The translations under genes were made by a program, and so were the position numbers. Below, in pieces: positions 1-10,983 of a stretch of 64,000 bases of DNA. The stretch comes from Saururus chinensis (taxonomy: Eukaryota > Streptophyta > Magnoliopsida > Piperales > Saururaceae), in NCBI GenBank assembly GCA_035235625.1, contig CP141147.1, forward strand, positions 30,424,756-30,488,755, read 5' to 3'. How positions within the stretch are numbered: the stretch's first letter is position 1; each line of letters begins with the position of its first letter. The notes below the pieces were generated by a model, which did not search any database, was not told the origin of the DNA, and saw nothing but the letters and a program-made list of their open reading frames with translations.

Positions 1-2045
1 CAATCACAGCCCATGAGCTGAAAGTCACTGTTTGGAACATTCCCAGTCCCACTCCCTTTATCAGTGCCTCATCCTTGCTAAGCTTTAATTGTCTGTCCAT
101 GTTATTAGAGAAAGACCTGATGGCAGAGTTTTCTCCAACAAACGAAAAAACTGTTTTGATCTGCGATGTTGTCTGCATGGGTTGACGACATTGTTATATT
201 CGATCAGTTGTTTTTATAACTGGTGGTAGTTTGATATAGAAAAAAACTTTATTATCTTTAGTGTATTTAGCAGTTGGATACCTGTTCTACCAGTGAAGTA
301 ACTTCTGATATGTATTTCATCCGTAGTGCCGAAATGCTATTCATTTTGCTCGTGTAAATAGCTCCGATAGCAGATATCAGAGGCACCACTAACAAAGTTA
401 GCATTGCAACCTCCCAGCAACAGATGAAAGCAATCAATATCCCCCCGAAGAAAGCTGATAAACTCGACAGAAAATGGCCCAACTGTCATAAGAAAAATAT
501 TAGTTAAAAGGTCATAGTATGCTAGAGGGATGTGTTTGCTCGGAGCCCAGTTTTTGGCCGAATCAATTGGTTTAGCCAAACCGTGGCACATCTCTTGTAA
601 TGTACAAAAAAACATAGTACTTCAACAAAGAAATTATAAATCCCAAAGAGATCGAAAAGAGAAAACACAAACTACAAACAAAAAACACACATATAAACGC
701 ACTTGTAAAGGCAGGTGGCTTGGTGATCTTTTAAAAGGTTGGTTGCCTTGCCCCTTCTGGTTGGGACCTCAGATTCAAACACCTCTAGTTAATAAAAAAG
801 AAAAAAATAACATGCTTTAAGTTTGATTATGAATTGTGTTATTCAGCAGGGCGGGACCATACTTTTAAAACCCGGAATGTCTTCGCCTCTTGAACAAGTC
901 TACCGAACACGTTGACTGAAACTGGCCTCACCAATGGCCATCAACCGTGGCTAGCGCACGTATTCCATAGATCATACGGCTCTTGTAAATGCCTAAATGG
1001 AGGATACCCTGGAGAATACTTTTAGGAGGACAAAAAAAATCTTCCAACAGAAGCTCTTTCATCTTGGGCATTGTAGGAAAAACTAGGGAGCTTAATGCTT
1101 ACCTTCCTATGTTCTGCTTGACGTGTTTGAGTCCCTTTTATTTTCTAATATAGTTGTGCTAGCCTAGACATTGTTATATCTCTAATGCTAAAGTTCTTGC
1201 CGCAAGTCCAATGTTTTTTATTTTTTATTGGTAAGACTAGTGAATGCTTTCCTTTTCTTTTTTTTGCTACAAACTAGTGAAATATTGTGCCTAAATTTAA
1301 ATCTCATTCAAGCAGATATAGTACCTTTTCACCGGTAGCATCTTGTATAAGGTTCATATGATTTGTCATCCCTGTGATAATTCTTCCACTTCTTAAGTCT
1401 GTATCAAAAGCCCCAATCTCTTGCTTCAAAACTGCTGCAAGATATGCCAGACGCAGGCGAGCCATCTGCCTCTCGCTGGTATACATCCAACACCCGATCT
1501 CTGCCCATTGCAAACATTCATTTCTTTATGGTCTGCATCTCTTCCCTCCACATTCATGAACCAGACTCCTGAGGAGGAAGATGACTAGATAAAAGAAGAA
1601 TGAGAAAACGTACCCAGTATCCCTGCAGGAAGAGTCGCAATTGCCATGTACCAAACAAATGGAATCACCTAAACACAATAGTATCCCAAGGTAAAAAGCA
1701 TTAAATAGCAGTTTAATTCGAGCTTAGGCTTTCTTTACTGCCATTTTCCTTTGCCTTTTCTTTGACAAAGCTGAAAGATCTTACCTTGTAAAGGGCTGTC
1801 ACCATGGCCTGACTGTCATCAATATTGTTTCCAAATGCATCCAGTGCTTTCCCCAGCAGGAGGTACCCAATGGGCTGTGCCATGCCATGCACGATGGCCC
1901 CCATCGTGCCCATGGCAATGAGAAACCAGTCCACCCAGTCTGCATAGCTGAAGAGCTTGAAGAATGAATTGGGCTTTGTGCTACCTTCTTCCTTCTCTTC
2001 ATGGTACTCTACTTTGGTCTCCTCTTTCTTCTCTTCCACCTGCAT
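1..2045 (-). CDS. ABCB: ABCB-type (P-glycoprotein) ABC transporter, 5' part, runs off the left edge
   Basis: Five exons on the minus strand join in phase with GT-AG introns: 2045-1785, 1668-1614, 1500-1325, 482-282 and 172-1 (continuing). The product reads through FFKLFSYADWVDWFL, GAIVHGMAQPIGYLLLGKA, EIGCWMYTSERQMARLR, LKQEIGAFDTD, GEKLGHFLSSLSAFFGG and SQIKTVFSFVGE. These are hallmarks of the first transmembrane domain of full-size plant ABCB exporters, which sit mostly in the plasma membrane. Both nucleotide-binding domains and the second membrane domain would lie beyond position 1. The N-terminus is a charged Glu/Lys-rich cytosolic tail. An upstream in-frame ATG at 2084 would add 13 residues. 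I prefer 2045 because a TATA-like box at 2114-2123 places transcription start close to 2085. The exons show no stops or frameshifts. Substrate is unknown: family members move auxin, alkaloids or other organics. Confidence 0.9.
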
Positions 2046-2113
2046 GGCTTCCTTTCTAACTCCTAAGTAAGAATATACTCCCATGCATAATTAAACATAG
2101 GAGCTAAGTAGAC

Positions 2114-2123
2114 GTATATATAG
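2114..2123 (-). promoter_or_regulatory. TATA-like box of the ABCB gene
   Basis: On the minus strand this reads CTATATATAC, about 30 bases upstream of the ATG at 2084 and about 70 upstream of the ATG at 2045. The spacing fits transcription starting near 2085, which favours the downstream ATG. This is inference from spacing alone. Confidence 0.4.
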
Positions 2124-2456
2124 ATTTATGTTATCTATGTCCACAGCAGAATATGTGAAGCATATGCTTCTTTAAAAAAACGGAAGTTCGTCTTCTTCTT
2201 CTTTGTTTCCTCCCCCCGTCCAATTGAAGTGGAGACAGCAGGAAAAGCTCAGCACAAAAGTTTTGTTTTTTTGGCTCAGTCAGCAGACTGTTGAGCTTCA
2301 TCGAGGTAGAAGGATCAAAGGAAAGATTACTCGGAACTCAAGCATGTTATTTGGCCGGACAACGGCCTTCATTTCGTCGCCATTCATGATGCTTAATGTA
2401 ATTCATGTATATCTGATGATGACGTCGGGCTGATTGGAGGCCCATACAATTCATGT
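2124..2456. other. Upstream region of the ABCB gene, no gene seen
   Basis: Short AT-rich stretch between the ABCB promoter and the first copia LTR. No coding signal or clear repeat was recognised. Confidence 0.5.
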
Positions 2457-3228
2457 TGTTGGACTAGGGTTTGGGCCCATTTTGGTTTGATGTATTCGTG
2501 GTCTGGGTGAGCCGGTACGGGTCATGAGGTTTAATGGTGGTCGGGGCGGTTATACTGACCCCACATTAGCCATCATGACACTAATTTGATTAGGCTTTCC
2601 TTGTAATGAGCCCGCTCTCATAGTGTATGACCTTCTTAATTTAAACCAGAAAACTTAGAAGGGAAAGCCCATTACAAGAAAACTTGTTTATAGGCCCGTT
2701 TGAGATGGTGTAGAGGAGGCTATAAATACGGAAAGAAGGGGTAGAGGATGCCCTAAGGCAGTCTGCCACCCACTTCTCCTCTCCCCTCTCCCAATTCGCT
2801 CCCTCTCTCTCCCTAGGTGCGGCCTTCTGAGCTTTTACTGAAAAAGCTGCTGGCCTCCCCTCTCTCACACATCTTTGACGGGCAAAACAAAGGAGAAAAC
2901 ACTTCACTGTTTGGGATGTCACTAGCAGGCTTTGGGGTGCTTTCCTCGCTGATTTTGCATCGAAGAATAAGGTTGTAGAGGGATCAACACATACAAGGTA
3001 ATTCTCCTTCCCTACACGATTCCTTTGTGCTTAATTTTGGATGATAATTTGAAGGACTTGAAGGCGTGCTAAGGGCTGGACAGCCCAAGGTCCGTTTGTA
3101 ATTGCTCCTTAATTCAATTTTATCTTATGCATGCTCTTTAATGGATAGTTTATTTCTTAGTAATTTGCATTTACATGCTTGATTGTGTAGATTGTTGTTA
3201 AAAGAATTAATTATTAATTAGTGCACCA
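2457..3228 (+). repeat. Divergent copia-family solo LTR
   Basis: Begins TGTTGGACTAGGG, like the TGTTGGACCATGG start of the LTRs at 3415, 45877 and 54091. It shares the block 'gtgagccggtacgggtcatgag', the CCCCACATTAGCCATCATGACA motif, a TATA box (CTATAAATAC, 2720-2729) and the following C/T-rich leader. The right edge (GTGCACCA near 3228) is set by comparison and is approximate. No target-site duplication is visible, so it may be a truncated remnant. Confidence 0.55.
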
Positions 3229-3414
3229 CCCCCACTGGCTTGTGACTGCCACACTTCCGCCGGTCAGCCACTCTACACATATGACCCAAACATTGCTGGC
3301 TTGTGACCAAATATGTCATAATCTAGCAAAAAAAGTCACTTTTTGTTACCTTGTATAAGCATGGCCAATGCAATCTATGACGTGAAGCAATTGATTGAAG
3401 AGCCAAGGTATTCT

Positions 3415-5804
3415 TGTTGGACCATGCTATGGGCTCGGGTCCACATGGTCATCTTTGTTTCGTGTTTGGGTAAGCTAGTACAAGTCATGAGGTCTAAGAA
3501 TAGTAGGGCGATTGTGCCAACCCTATAGGAACCATCTTGACGCACATTCTTATGAGACCCACATTTGACATACACTAGGCATGCAACTAAGATGTCAATA
3601 TTCACCTTGTGGGGTCCAACTTTAAGATATGGGTTTATAGTTGGATTCGTATTTAGTGAGGGGTTAACCCTGCCACGAGTATAATCACGTACAGGGGCTC
3701 AGACCTACATGTGCTTGGAGAGTAAGAGCCTACATCATTGTAAAAGACTCTCAAGGGTAATCCATGTAAATAATTAGTAGGAAGCCCACAACTTAAGCCC
3801 ATGTAGAGGAGAGAATATAAGGCTTACGAAAGGGAGAAGAGCCCTAATCTTTTCCCCCTTTTTCCAAACACTCCCTCATCTCTCTCCTCTCTTGGCGCAA
3901 ACTAGCAAGGAAGAAGAAGAAGAAGAAGAAGAATAAGAAGAAAGGGCTAGTCACCCCTTCTCATCTCCTCCCCTTCATCTCCCTTCGCTTGGATTGTGCA
4001 TTGGGAAGGATACTACTAAGTTGATTCAAGATTGTCAAAAGAGGGTTTTTGGGGATTTACTACAAGAAATATACCACCATTGCTATAGGATTAAGACAAT
4101 TTTTTATATATTCACAAGGTAATTGATCATTTATAATTAAACCATTTGCAAGTGTACAAGGTAATTGTACTAGGATAAGTATTTAAGGGTTGTCGAACCT
4201 TAAGGACGGATGAATTATCACTAAATCTAAAGAGGAATTTACTGATTGAAAACTAAAATAAACTTAAACTTTAATTAAGTAAAGGAAAGAAATCAACTAG
4301 TTTAAAAATAAGAGATTAATATGATGGAAATTACTTAGGAAATCGAATCTACTATATAACCATAACAATTTTTAACTCTTAATCTAAATCTAGTGTGAAT
4401 ATGAACAAGTATTCTCAGCTACAAGCTAGAATTTCATAAAGAATCATTAATTAAATTCCATGACATGAACTATCTTCGACAATAGTACGAATCATTTACA
4501 CTAAACTAGCTATAGGCATGACCCGTTTAATCTTAGTATAACTCATCGAAGTCATTAATTATCTAAACATTAAAACTATTGTATGAATATCTCATCTAAA
4601 TCACAGAAATTAGAATTGATGCAAATATCAAAGCTACGTCAATCTATCATCTACAAGATAATAAATCAACATAGACTTGAATAAACATGAAAAGCTTTTC
4701 CATTAAAAAGAAAATTCATATCATATAATTGTTATCATTCATAACTGAGATGTAAATTAAAAAGAAAAGAAACTGAAACTTATCTATAGTTTCATCAACT
4801 CCTAAGTAAAAGAAAAGTTTAGCCTTCTATTGTAGAAGAAAGCACTTAAATCTCCATTAAAAGCTTTGAGTTCTCTTCTATCTTCTTCTTTCTCTTTTTC
4901 TTCATAAAATCTACTGGAATCCTCTGGTTTTAAGCGAAATATATCTTTTTATAGGCATAAGATCCGTAGGAAGAAGTCCAATATGAAAAGGATTAAAAAT
5001 TAGCTAAAACTAGGAAACTGCACGTTATGCCGTTCGAACGTCCTGCATGCCCGTTCAAACGCTTATACTGAGTTTTTCTTCAAAATCACGTTATCCCGAT
5101 CGAATGGTAAGTGACCCCGTTCAATCGGCTACAGTGTTTCTGCAATTTGGACAGTTTTTCTGGACAGTTTTTTTGAATAGTCCATATTCTGTTCATTAAG
5201 CTTTTCTTCATGTTCATATTAATTTCTAACTTGTTTATAACTTCAAAAAGTTGTCCAAATTACTTTAAAGCATGTCAAGACTACTTTTAATTATTTCAAA
5301 CATTGTCCAAGTACCTCGATAAGTGCACTTTACCTACAAAACATAAAATATCATATTTTAGACATGTACAATATAATTAAAATTCTAACTTTGTTCAAAT
5401 ACATATCTAAATTACTAATAACTATAAAATTATTAATAATTAAACTAAAATACTAATTTCTATCTTAATCTAAATAAACTATAACTAACTCTTAATTAAC
5501 ATAATCTATACTAGCAAATAAGGTAAAAAGACATATAAAATAGATATATATTTCATATGTATCAGTAATCTCCTTTGTCCACTTATTGAATTATCATTCA
5601 ATTGGAATCGAGCGTTGTGTGAAGGCTATTGGTGTCCCGGGGCAAATTAGCCCCAAAGGTTAGTGTGTTGTACTTCCTTGATTCAATTTCTATTATATGA
5701 TTGATGCTTGAATGATTATATTGCTTATAATTGTGTAATTTTTATTTACATGAGTGGAGAAATATGAAAAAGAAGGACATTTCTCTCGGGCTCATGTCCT
5801 TCCA
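3415..5804 (+). repeat. 5' LTR of copia element 1, interrupted
   Basis: Matches the LTRs at 45877 and 54091: the TGTTGGACCATG start, the shared 'cacactaggcatg' and 'ccttgtggggtccaac' blocks, a TATA-like TATAAGG near 3815, a C/T-rich leader, and the 'attagccccaaaggttagt' block near 5640. The end near 5804 (ATGTCCTTCCA) is placed by alignment by eye with ATGTGCTTCCA at 46850. A GAA-rich microsatellite lies at about 3909-3945. Without the insertion the LTR would be about 0.9 kb. Confidence 0.6.
4070..5565. mobile_element. Insertion of about 1.5 kb inside the copia 5' LTR, probably an LTR remnant
   Basis: The LTR sequence stops matching its relatives after 'ctacaagaaat' (about 4072) and resumes at 'aatctcc' (about 5567). 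The insert is AT-rich and has no coding capacity. Near 5027-5140 it carries paired palindrome-like motifs (GCCGTTCGAACG, CCCGTTCAAACG, CCCGATCGAATGG) like those in the gypsy-type LTRs at 17399 and 49931. A solo LTR of a related family is the likeliest reading. Ends and duplication are not resolved. Confidence 0.4.
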
Positions 5805-6755
5805 CTCTTTAGCTGTGCAACCACTCTATTGTTGTGTTAGAGCAAGGAATTTTGGTTTTTGGTTATTGATTTGAGAAAAGCCCAAAGCTTTAATCTGATC
5901 TAGGTTTTACACAACTAGTTTTTTGGGGGAAACCCAAATTGATTTCTCTATGGTTTTTATTTCATGGGGCTTTTGATATTTTGAATGAAAATGAGATGAT
6001 TGGCCAAATCAAGTTTATGAAAATTTTCAATTTGGTGATCCCATTAGTTGTGTGCACGTCATAGGGGTATTTTGGTAAAATTTGCTCATATTTTAATGAG
6101 AAATTCTTATTCATATCTTATATTTCATGCATAGAGATTTTCTGATCTAGATAATTGATGAATTGTTTGATTATTGATTGATTATTTGATTTAGATTAGA
6201 AATTGATTAGAATTGACCAAACAAGCCTTAGGGGCTTTTTGGTCAATTCACCAGGATAAATTTGTGAGTGGACAACTCCTATCCAGAAAATTATATCTTA
6301 TTATTTTATGCATGTTTGAATGTTAATTAGATGATTTGTTGATGCATGCTTGTGGCGTGCATAAGGGTAAAATGACCAAACAAGCTCTAGGGCTAATTTA
6401 GTAATGTTGACCCATATTTTGTGTGGACAGAAAATAAAATTTTAGAAACCTTAACATGTCTTTTCTTGCCATTTTCTATGCGTAGTGGGTAGCATATTAA
6501 GATTCATGCTTAATTTCATGTTGAATTGAAATTACCTTAAGGTTAAGGGTTTTTTGGGTAATTCACATGCTTGTTGATTAAGCAGTGGTTGTGTGCAATT
6601 CTTGTGACTGTTTTGAGCATAAACATTGTTAAATCTTGCTGAGATCTTGCTAAGTAAATCTTTTTTCAATTGATCCATTAAGTAGCACTTGACTATATCG
6701 CTCATATTTACTATCTTGTTAAATTGTCTTGTTTTGTAGTTTGATTTCTTACATC

Positions 6756-7200
6756 ATGGTAGACAAAATGGTCACCTCTATGCTAGGGAAGACTGAAAAG
6801 TTGAATGGAGACAACTATTATCTGGTGTGGAAGAGGAAGATACATCATATCTTGACTTTCTCTTACTTTGTTTATGTGTCAGAGCATTGAACCTCTCCTT
6901 ACAAAAGAAAGCACATGAAAAATTGAAGGATGAGGATAACAAGGTATTGTCTATTATTTTGACTTTCATAGAGCCTTAGAAAGAAAAACTCTTTGAAAAA
7001 TATAAGACTGCCAAAGAGATGCTTGAGGCGGTTTCTATGATATATGGAGAACAGACAAAGGCTCATAAGAGGATGCTCTATACCAAGTATCAAAACTTCA
7101 AGATGAAAGAAGGAGATGATGTGAATGAGCACTTAAGTATCATACCCATAATTGCTGATGACTTAAAAACCTTAGATAACTCCATCTATGAGGAAGTTCA
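6756..7200 (+). pseudogene. Copia gag pseudogene, 5' part
   Basis: An ATG at 6756 opens MVDKMVTSMLGKTEKLNGDN followed by YYLVWKRKIHHIL. This is the start of a copia Gag (UBN2-type) and parallels MTSKMATSELGKIEKLNADN at 47790. Later pieces include KAHKRMLYTKYQNFKMKEGD, a canonical Gag stretch. The frame is broken by stops and then by the LTR insertion at 7201. It resumes near 10984. Confidence 0.7.
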
Positions 7201-10200
7201 TGTAACACCCCATATTTTTCAAAGAAAATTTTATAACTTATTTTACAAAGTTTATATTTTTTAGGTCATCGATAACCATCAACGGGTCGATGGACTTGGC
7301 GATGAAATTTTAGAAATTCTATTGGTGGACTCATTGATGTGTCGATGAAGCCACTGATGATAATTGCATGCATGCAGTTAATATGGAATACAAGGTAGTT
7401 ATTTAGTTTGGATTTCGTGGGTAGTTGTGATAGTATTTATAGTGTAGAAACAATTTGAGAAGGAAAAACTAGTCCAAGAAGAAGACTCTGGGCCGAAGAA
7501 GAGGGCGGTGGACAATTTAGAGTGAAGTGAACACTGGGAGTTTGAGTGACACTCGCATTTCAAGGTCGAATTGCTTTATGAACTTGAGATTTTACCGAAT
7601 TCATATAGTTTTGGAATTTCTTCACATTATTTATGAAAAGCGTTCGACATATTGTTAATTAAAGTGAAATCATTGAGTTTTATAGTCTTTAGAGGTAAAT
7701 CCATGGTTTTTACTGTACTTGGAGTAAAATTATAGTTTGGGTTAATGATTTCTTTTTTGGGAAGTATTTTAAAGGAGCTTATACATAAATATGGTTTTTC
7801 TAGAATGAATGAGAGCATTTACTCGCAATTCTTATCGTCGTGGAGTTACTGATGCATTGGTAAATACACCGGTGGAAGGAGGAAGATGAACAATGATCAT
7901 GCATGAGTGCGTAGTAAGCATGCTATTTTTGGTCATCTACAGTGTGGATGACGAGTCAATGAGGCATGAGTGAAACCGGTAGAATAGTACAATTCCACTG
8001 TTGGTGAACTCACTGATGGTTATCGGTGAGGGTTCCAACTTATTTCTAAGGTACAATGTGTCGGTGAACTCACTGATGGTTATCAGTGACAAGACCGCCT
8101 CGTCCATAAGGTTGCAGATGGGACCTTATAACCATTGTCGGTAATGTTTGACGTGTTGATGAACTTACCAATGATCATCTGTGGGGTAATTGACATGTCA
8201 ATAAGTCTACCAATGAAATATGTGATTTGTGGATTTCATTGTGATTATAGCTAAAGTATGCTATAGTAATTATAATTGTTATTGCATGGTTTTGATGTGT
8301 AATGTGATATGGATGAATGTAACACCTCTTGAATTTTTGAAATAAAAGAAATTAATTTTTGAAAACGTAATAAAATTTAATTCTTAAAGCCCAGAATTGT
8401 TTTGTACCAAAAGATAGATTACAACACACTTTGTATTATACAAGAATTTTCAAAATTGCGCATAACATGCTTTTATACATCAGTCACTACAAACATTACA
8501 TAAATTACAAAACGAGTACATAAACTAAAATTTAAGAAAGCTCTTCATCGGCTCCTTCAGATTCAAGTAACACACATGTAGAATATGAGGATGGGTGAGT
8601 AAATTCATACTCAGTAGGTTGAGTTAAGTTCTAAAAATATGCTTCATAGGCATAAAAATCGTGCCATTTTTCATATAAAATCATTCAAAAAATAATAAAA
8701 GTCCGAAAATATGGTCACAGAATGTCGCGATACCAGACGACTTACACCCGCGCTCATGGGGCAACGGGAGATAGAAGGAAATGGAATCTTCCATGATATC
8801 CCAGTTCCTATGTGCGCTAGAGCCAAATGTGTCGGTATCCAGAATTATCATAATAATTTCTAGTTTCGAGAAACCAAAAACTATCCAGAAGGTACAATTA
8901 CCCAAAACTTGGAGAAATCTTTTGAAAAGAGGAGATGCTTTTAAAGACAGAGTTTCTTTCTGAAATATAAGAAGACCTTTAATAACACTTTGGTGAGTCA
9001 AAATCTCGACATACTATTAGAATTTAAAACTACCTACCTCTAACACATAAAAAATATAAGAAAATCCCCTTGTAGAATATAAAGAAAAACCCTCCTTAAG
9101 ATATTAGTCTTCGAGCGGTTAACTTGGTAGAATAACCTTCCCAACGCATAGAATGCCTTTGATTTTGTGGGGTACGGCTTTTGAACGAACTAAAAAGGGT
9201 TTGAAACGGTCTAGAAACATTAAAAAGAATAAAGGAGAGATTAGGAGAGTGGAAGGGTAATCTTGATTTTAGAGAGGCCACCTCAAGAAAATGGCCCTTC
9301 CAGTGCGTAGAGTACCATCAATTTAGTAGGAAACGAGTCTTAGATCGGGTAAATTGGACTTAAAATGTGTCAGATGTAGCGAAAACAGTGAAAGGGTGAA
9401 GAATGAACTATGTGAAAAAAAACTGACCGGGGGTGAAATTTATAGTGGTAAAAGGTGGTGACACGCCGCCAAAAATGGCAGCACGTGTGACAAACTCACG
9501 TTTGTCACATGCGTTCGTCACACATGACACACGCATTTAGCGTGCCAAGCCGAGCCATTCCTTTATTTTTTTTTATTTTTTATTTTTACCTTAATCTTTA
9601 AATAAGTGTAACTTCTTGTCCCGAATTCGGTTTTGCGCATTCTTGGTACTATTAAGCTTGTATTGACGAGCCCTATGAGACTAGGCTACTTATGAGCCGG
9701 TTTATTCATACTATAAAAGTGGGTCCCGCCAGTAGAACACACTTTCCGAGGTTATAACATTTGTTTCCAACCTCCGATTTACACATTTTTCAACTTGTTA
9801 TACTTGTGTCTACGAGCTCTAACCAAAACATAGGAAATTATAAAAAAATAAACTTTATAAAAAGATCGTGTCAGAAAATTAGGGTCATTACAATGAATGA
9901 TCAATTATGTACATATTACTTAGGGGCTAGTAAACTCCAATACATGTGTATGAGACTCTTGATAGTGATAATTGGGTACCTAAAAAATTATGCATATGAG
10001 ATTAAAGGTCATATAAACCCTTAGTGTCTTGGCTCCAAAAGTGACTCATTAGCTACATAGACATAACGGGTTTGGTATGAAATAGGACCAAAGTCTTCCA
10101 ACTCTCTAAGGGTGGGAGTTACGTAGAATTACTTTCCTGGCATGAGAGTTATGCTTAAATAGACTAGAGCATAAAAAGATGACTAGTTTAGCGCAACACA

Positions 10201-10975
10201 ATATGAGAGGTTTCAATGATAATAAAAAGTCAGAATCTCAGTACTAGGGTCCATGAGCCCTAGTGAGCCTTTACTTCATGGAGTGGATAGGGAGAGGCAA
10301 ACTTCATGGAAATGAGGTTGTAATGTGATGACTCAATATCTAGTAGAGTAAAGCTCCTAGATGAGGTCATTGTGTCTAGAGAACCTTTGGGAAGAGTTTT
10401 GCTTATAAATGAAATAATTAGTATGAAAGGTATGTACTCTGTCAATTGTGATGAATTGTTTGGTTTTCTAACAAGAATTTTATGGTATGTTGATCGAATC
10501 TTTATGTTTATTTAAGATTATTATTTTACTGAGTATTTTTGTATACTCAGAATCTATTGTGCTATAGGTGTTTGGGTCAAGATTAAAAGGTAATAGGAAG
10601 GTCATAGTTGTAGGACACTTTTACCTCACTATTATGAAGATTCTTCAGCTTCGTTTGACTAGGCATGTGAGTGTGCTATTTATCTTTCATTAGTTTGAAT
10701 ATTAGTAATAGACAACGATGAACTTGTGGATCATATGAATATTTTAATGTAATAGCTACATAGATTTTTATTAAAGTTATCATTATCACATCAAATGATT
10801 GTGAAGGTTGATAATATTCATACCCTTAATTCTCTATTTTAATGATTTACTTTGTATGTTATACTGCTACAATTGACAAGAAGGAAGGACAAAGATTAGT
10901 GTTATTTTCTTTTAATAGGAAAGAAAAATATTTATTTCACAAAAAAATTTGTATGTGAAAATATGGGGTGTGATT
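7201..10975 (+). mobile_element. Gypsy-type solo LTR inserted in copia gag
   Basis: It starts TGTAACACCCCATATTTT and ends AAAATATGGGGTGTGATTA, a near-perfect inverted pair typical of long Ty3/gypsy (Del/Tekay-like) LTRs. The copia gag reading EVH is cut at 7200 and resumes as VNVLNN about 10985. Flanks show GTTCA/ATTCA, a nearly intact 5-bp duplication. A second solo LTR (8318-9892) sits inside. Without it this LTR is about 2.2 kb. It contains repeated 'ggtgaactcactgatggttatc' motifs (8000-8085). No coding sequence was found. The right edge may be off by a few bases. Confidence 0.6.
8318..9892 (-). mobile_element. Gypsy-type solo LTR with exact 5-bp target duplication
   Basis: Bounded by TGTAACACCTC and GGGTCATTACA and flanked by exact ATGAA copies (8313-8317 and 9893-9897), 1575 bp. 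Read on the minus strand it begins TGTAATGACCC, and a TATAAATTT motif lies near 9440, so the minus strand is probably its sense strand. No coding capacity. It is nested in the LTR at 7201 and so is younger than it. Confidence 0.75.
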
Positions 10976-10983
10976 ATTCAGAT

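Noticed and set aside
4060-4085. ACTACAAGAAAT, resembling the CACTACAAGAAA end of CACTA transposons
   Set aside because: The first base is T, no matching inverted end exists near 5565, and related LTRs contain a similar 'ctacacgagaat' word at this spot, so the word belongs to the copia LTR.
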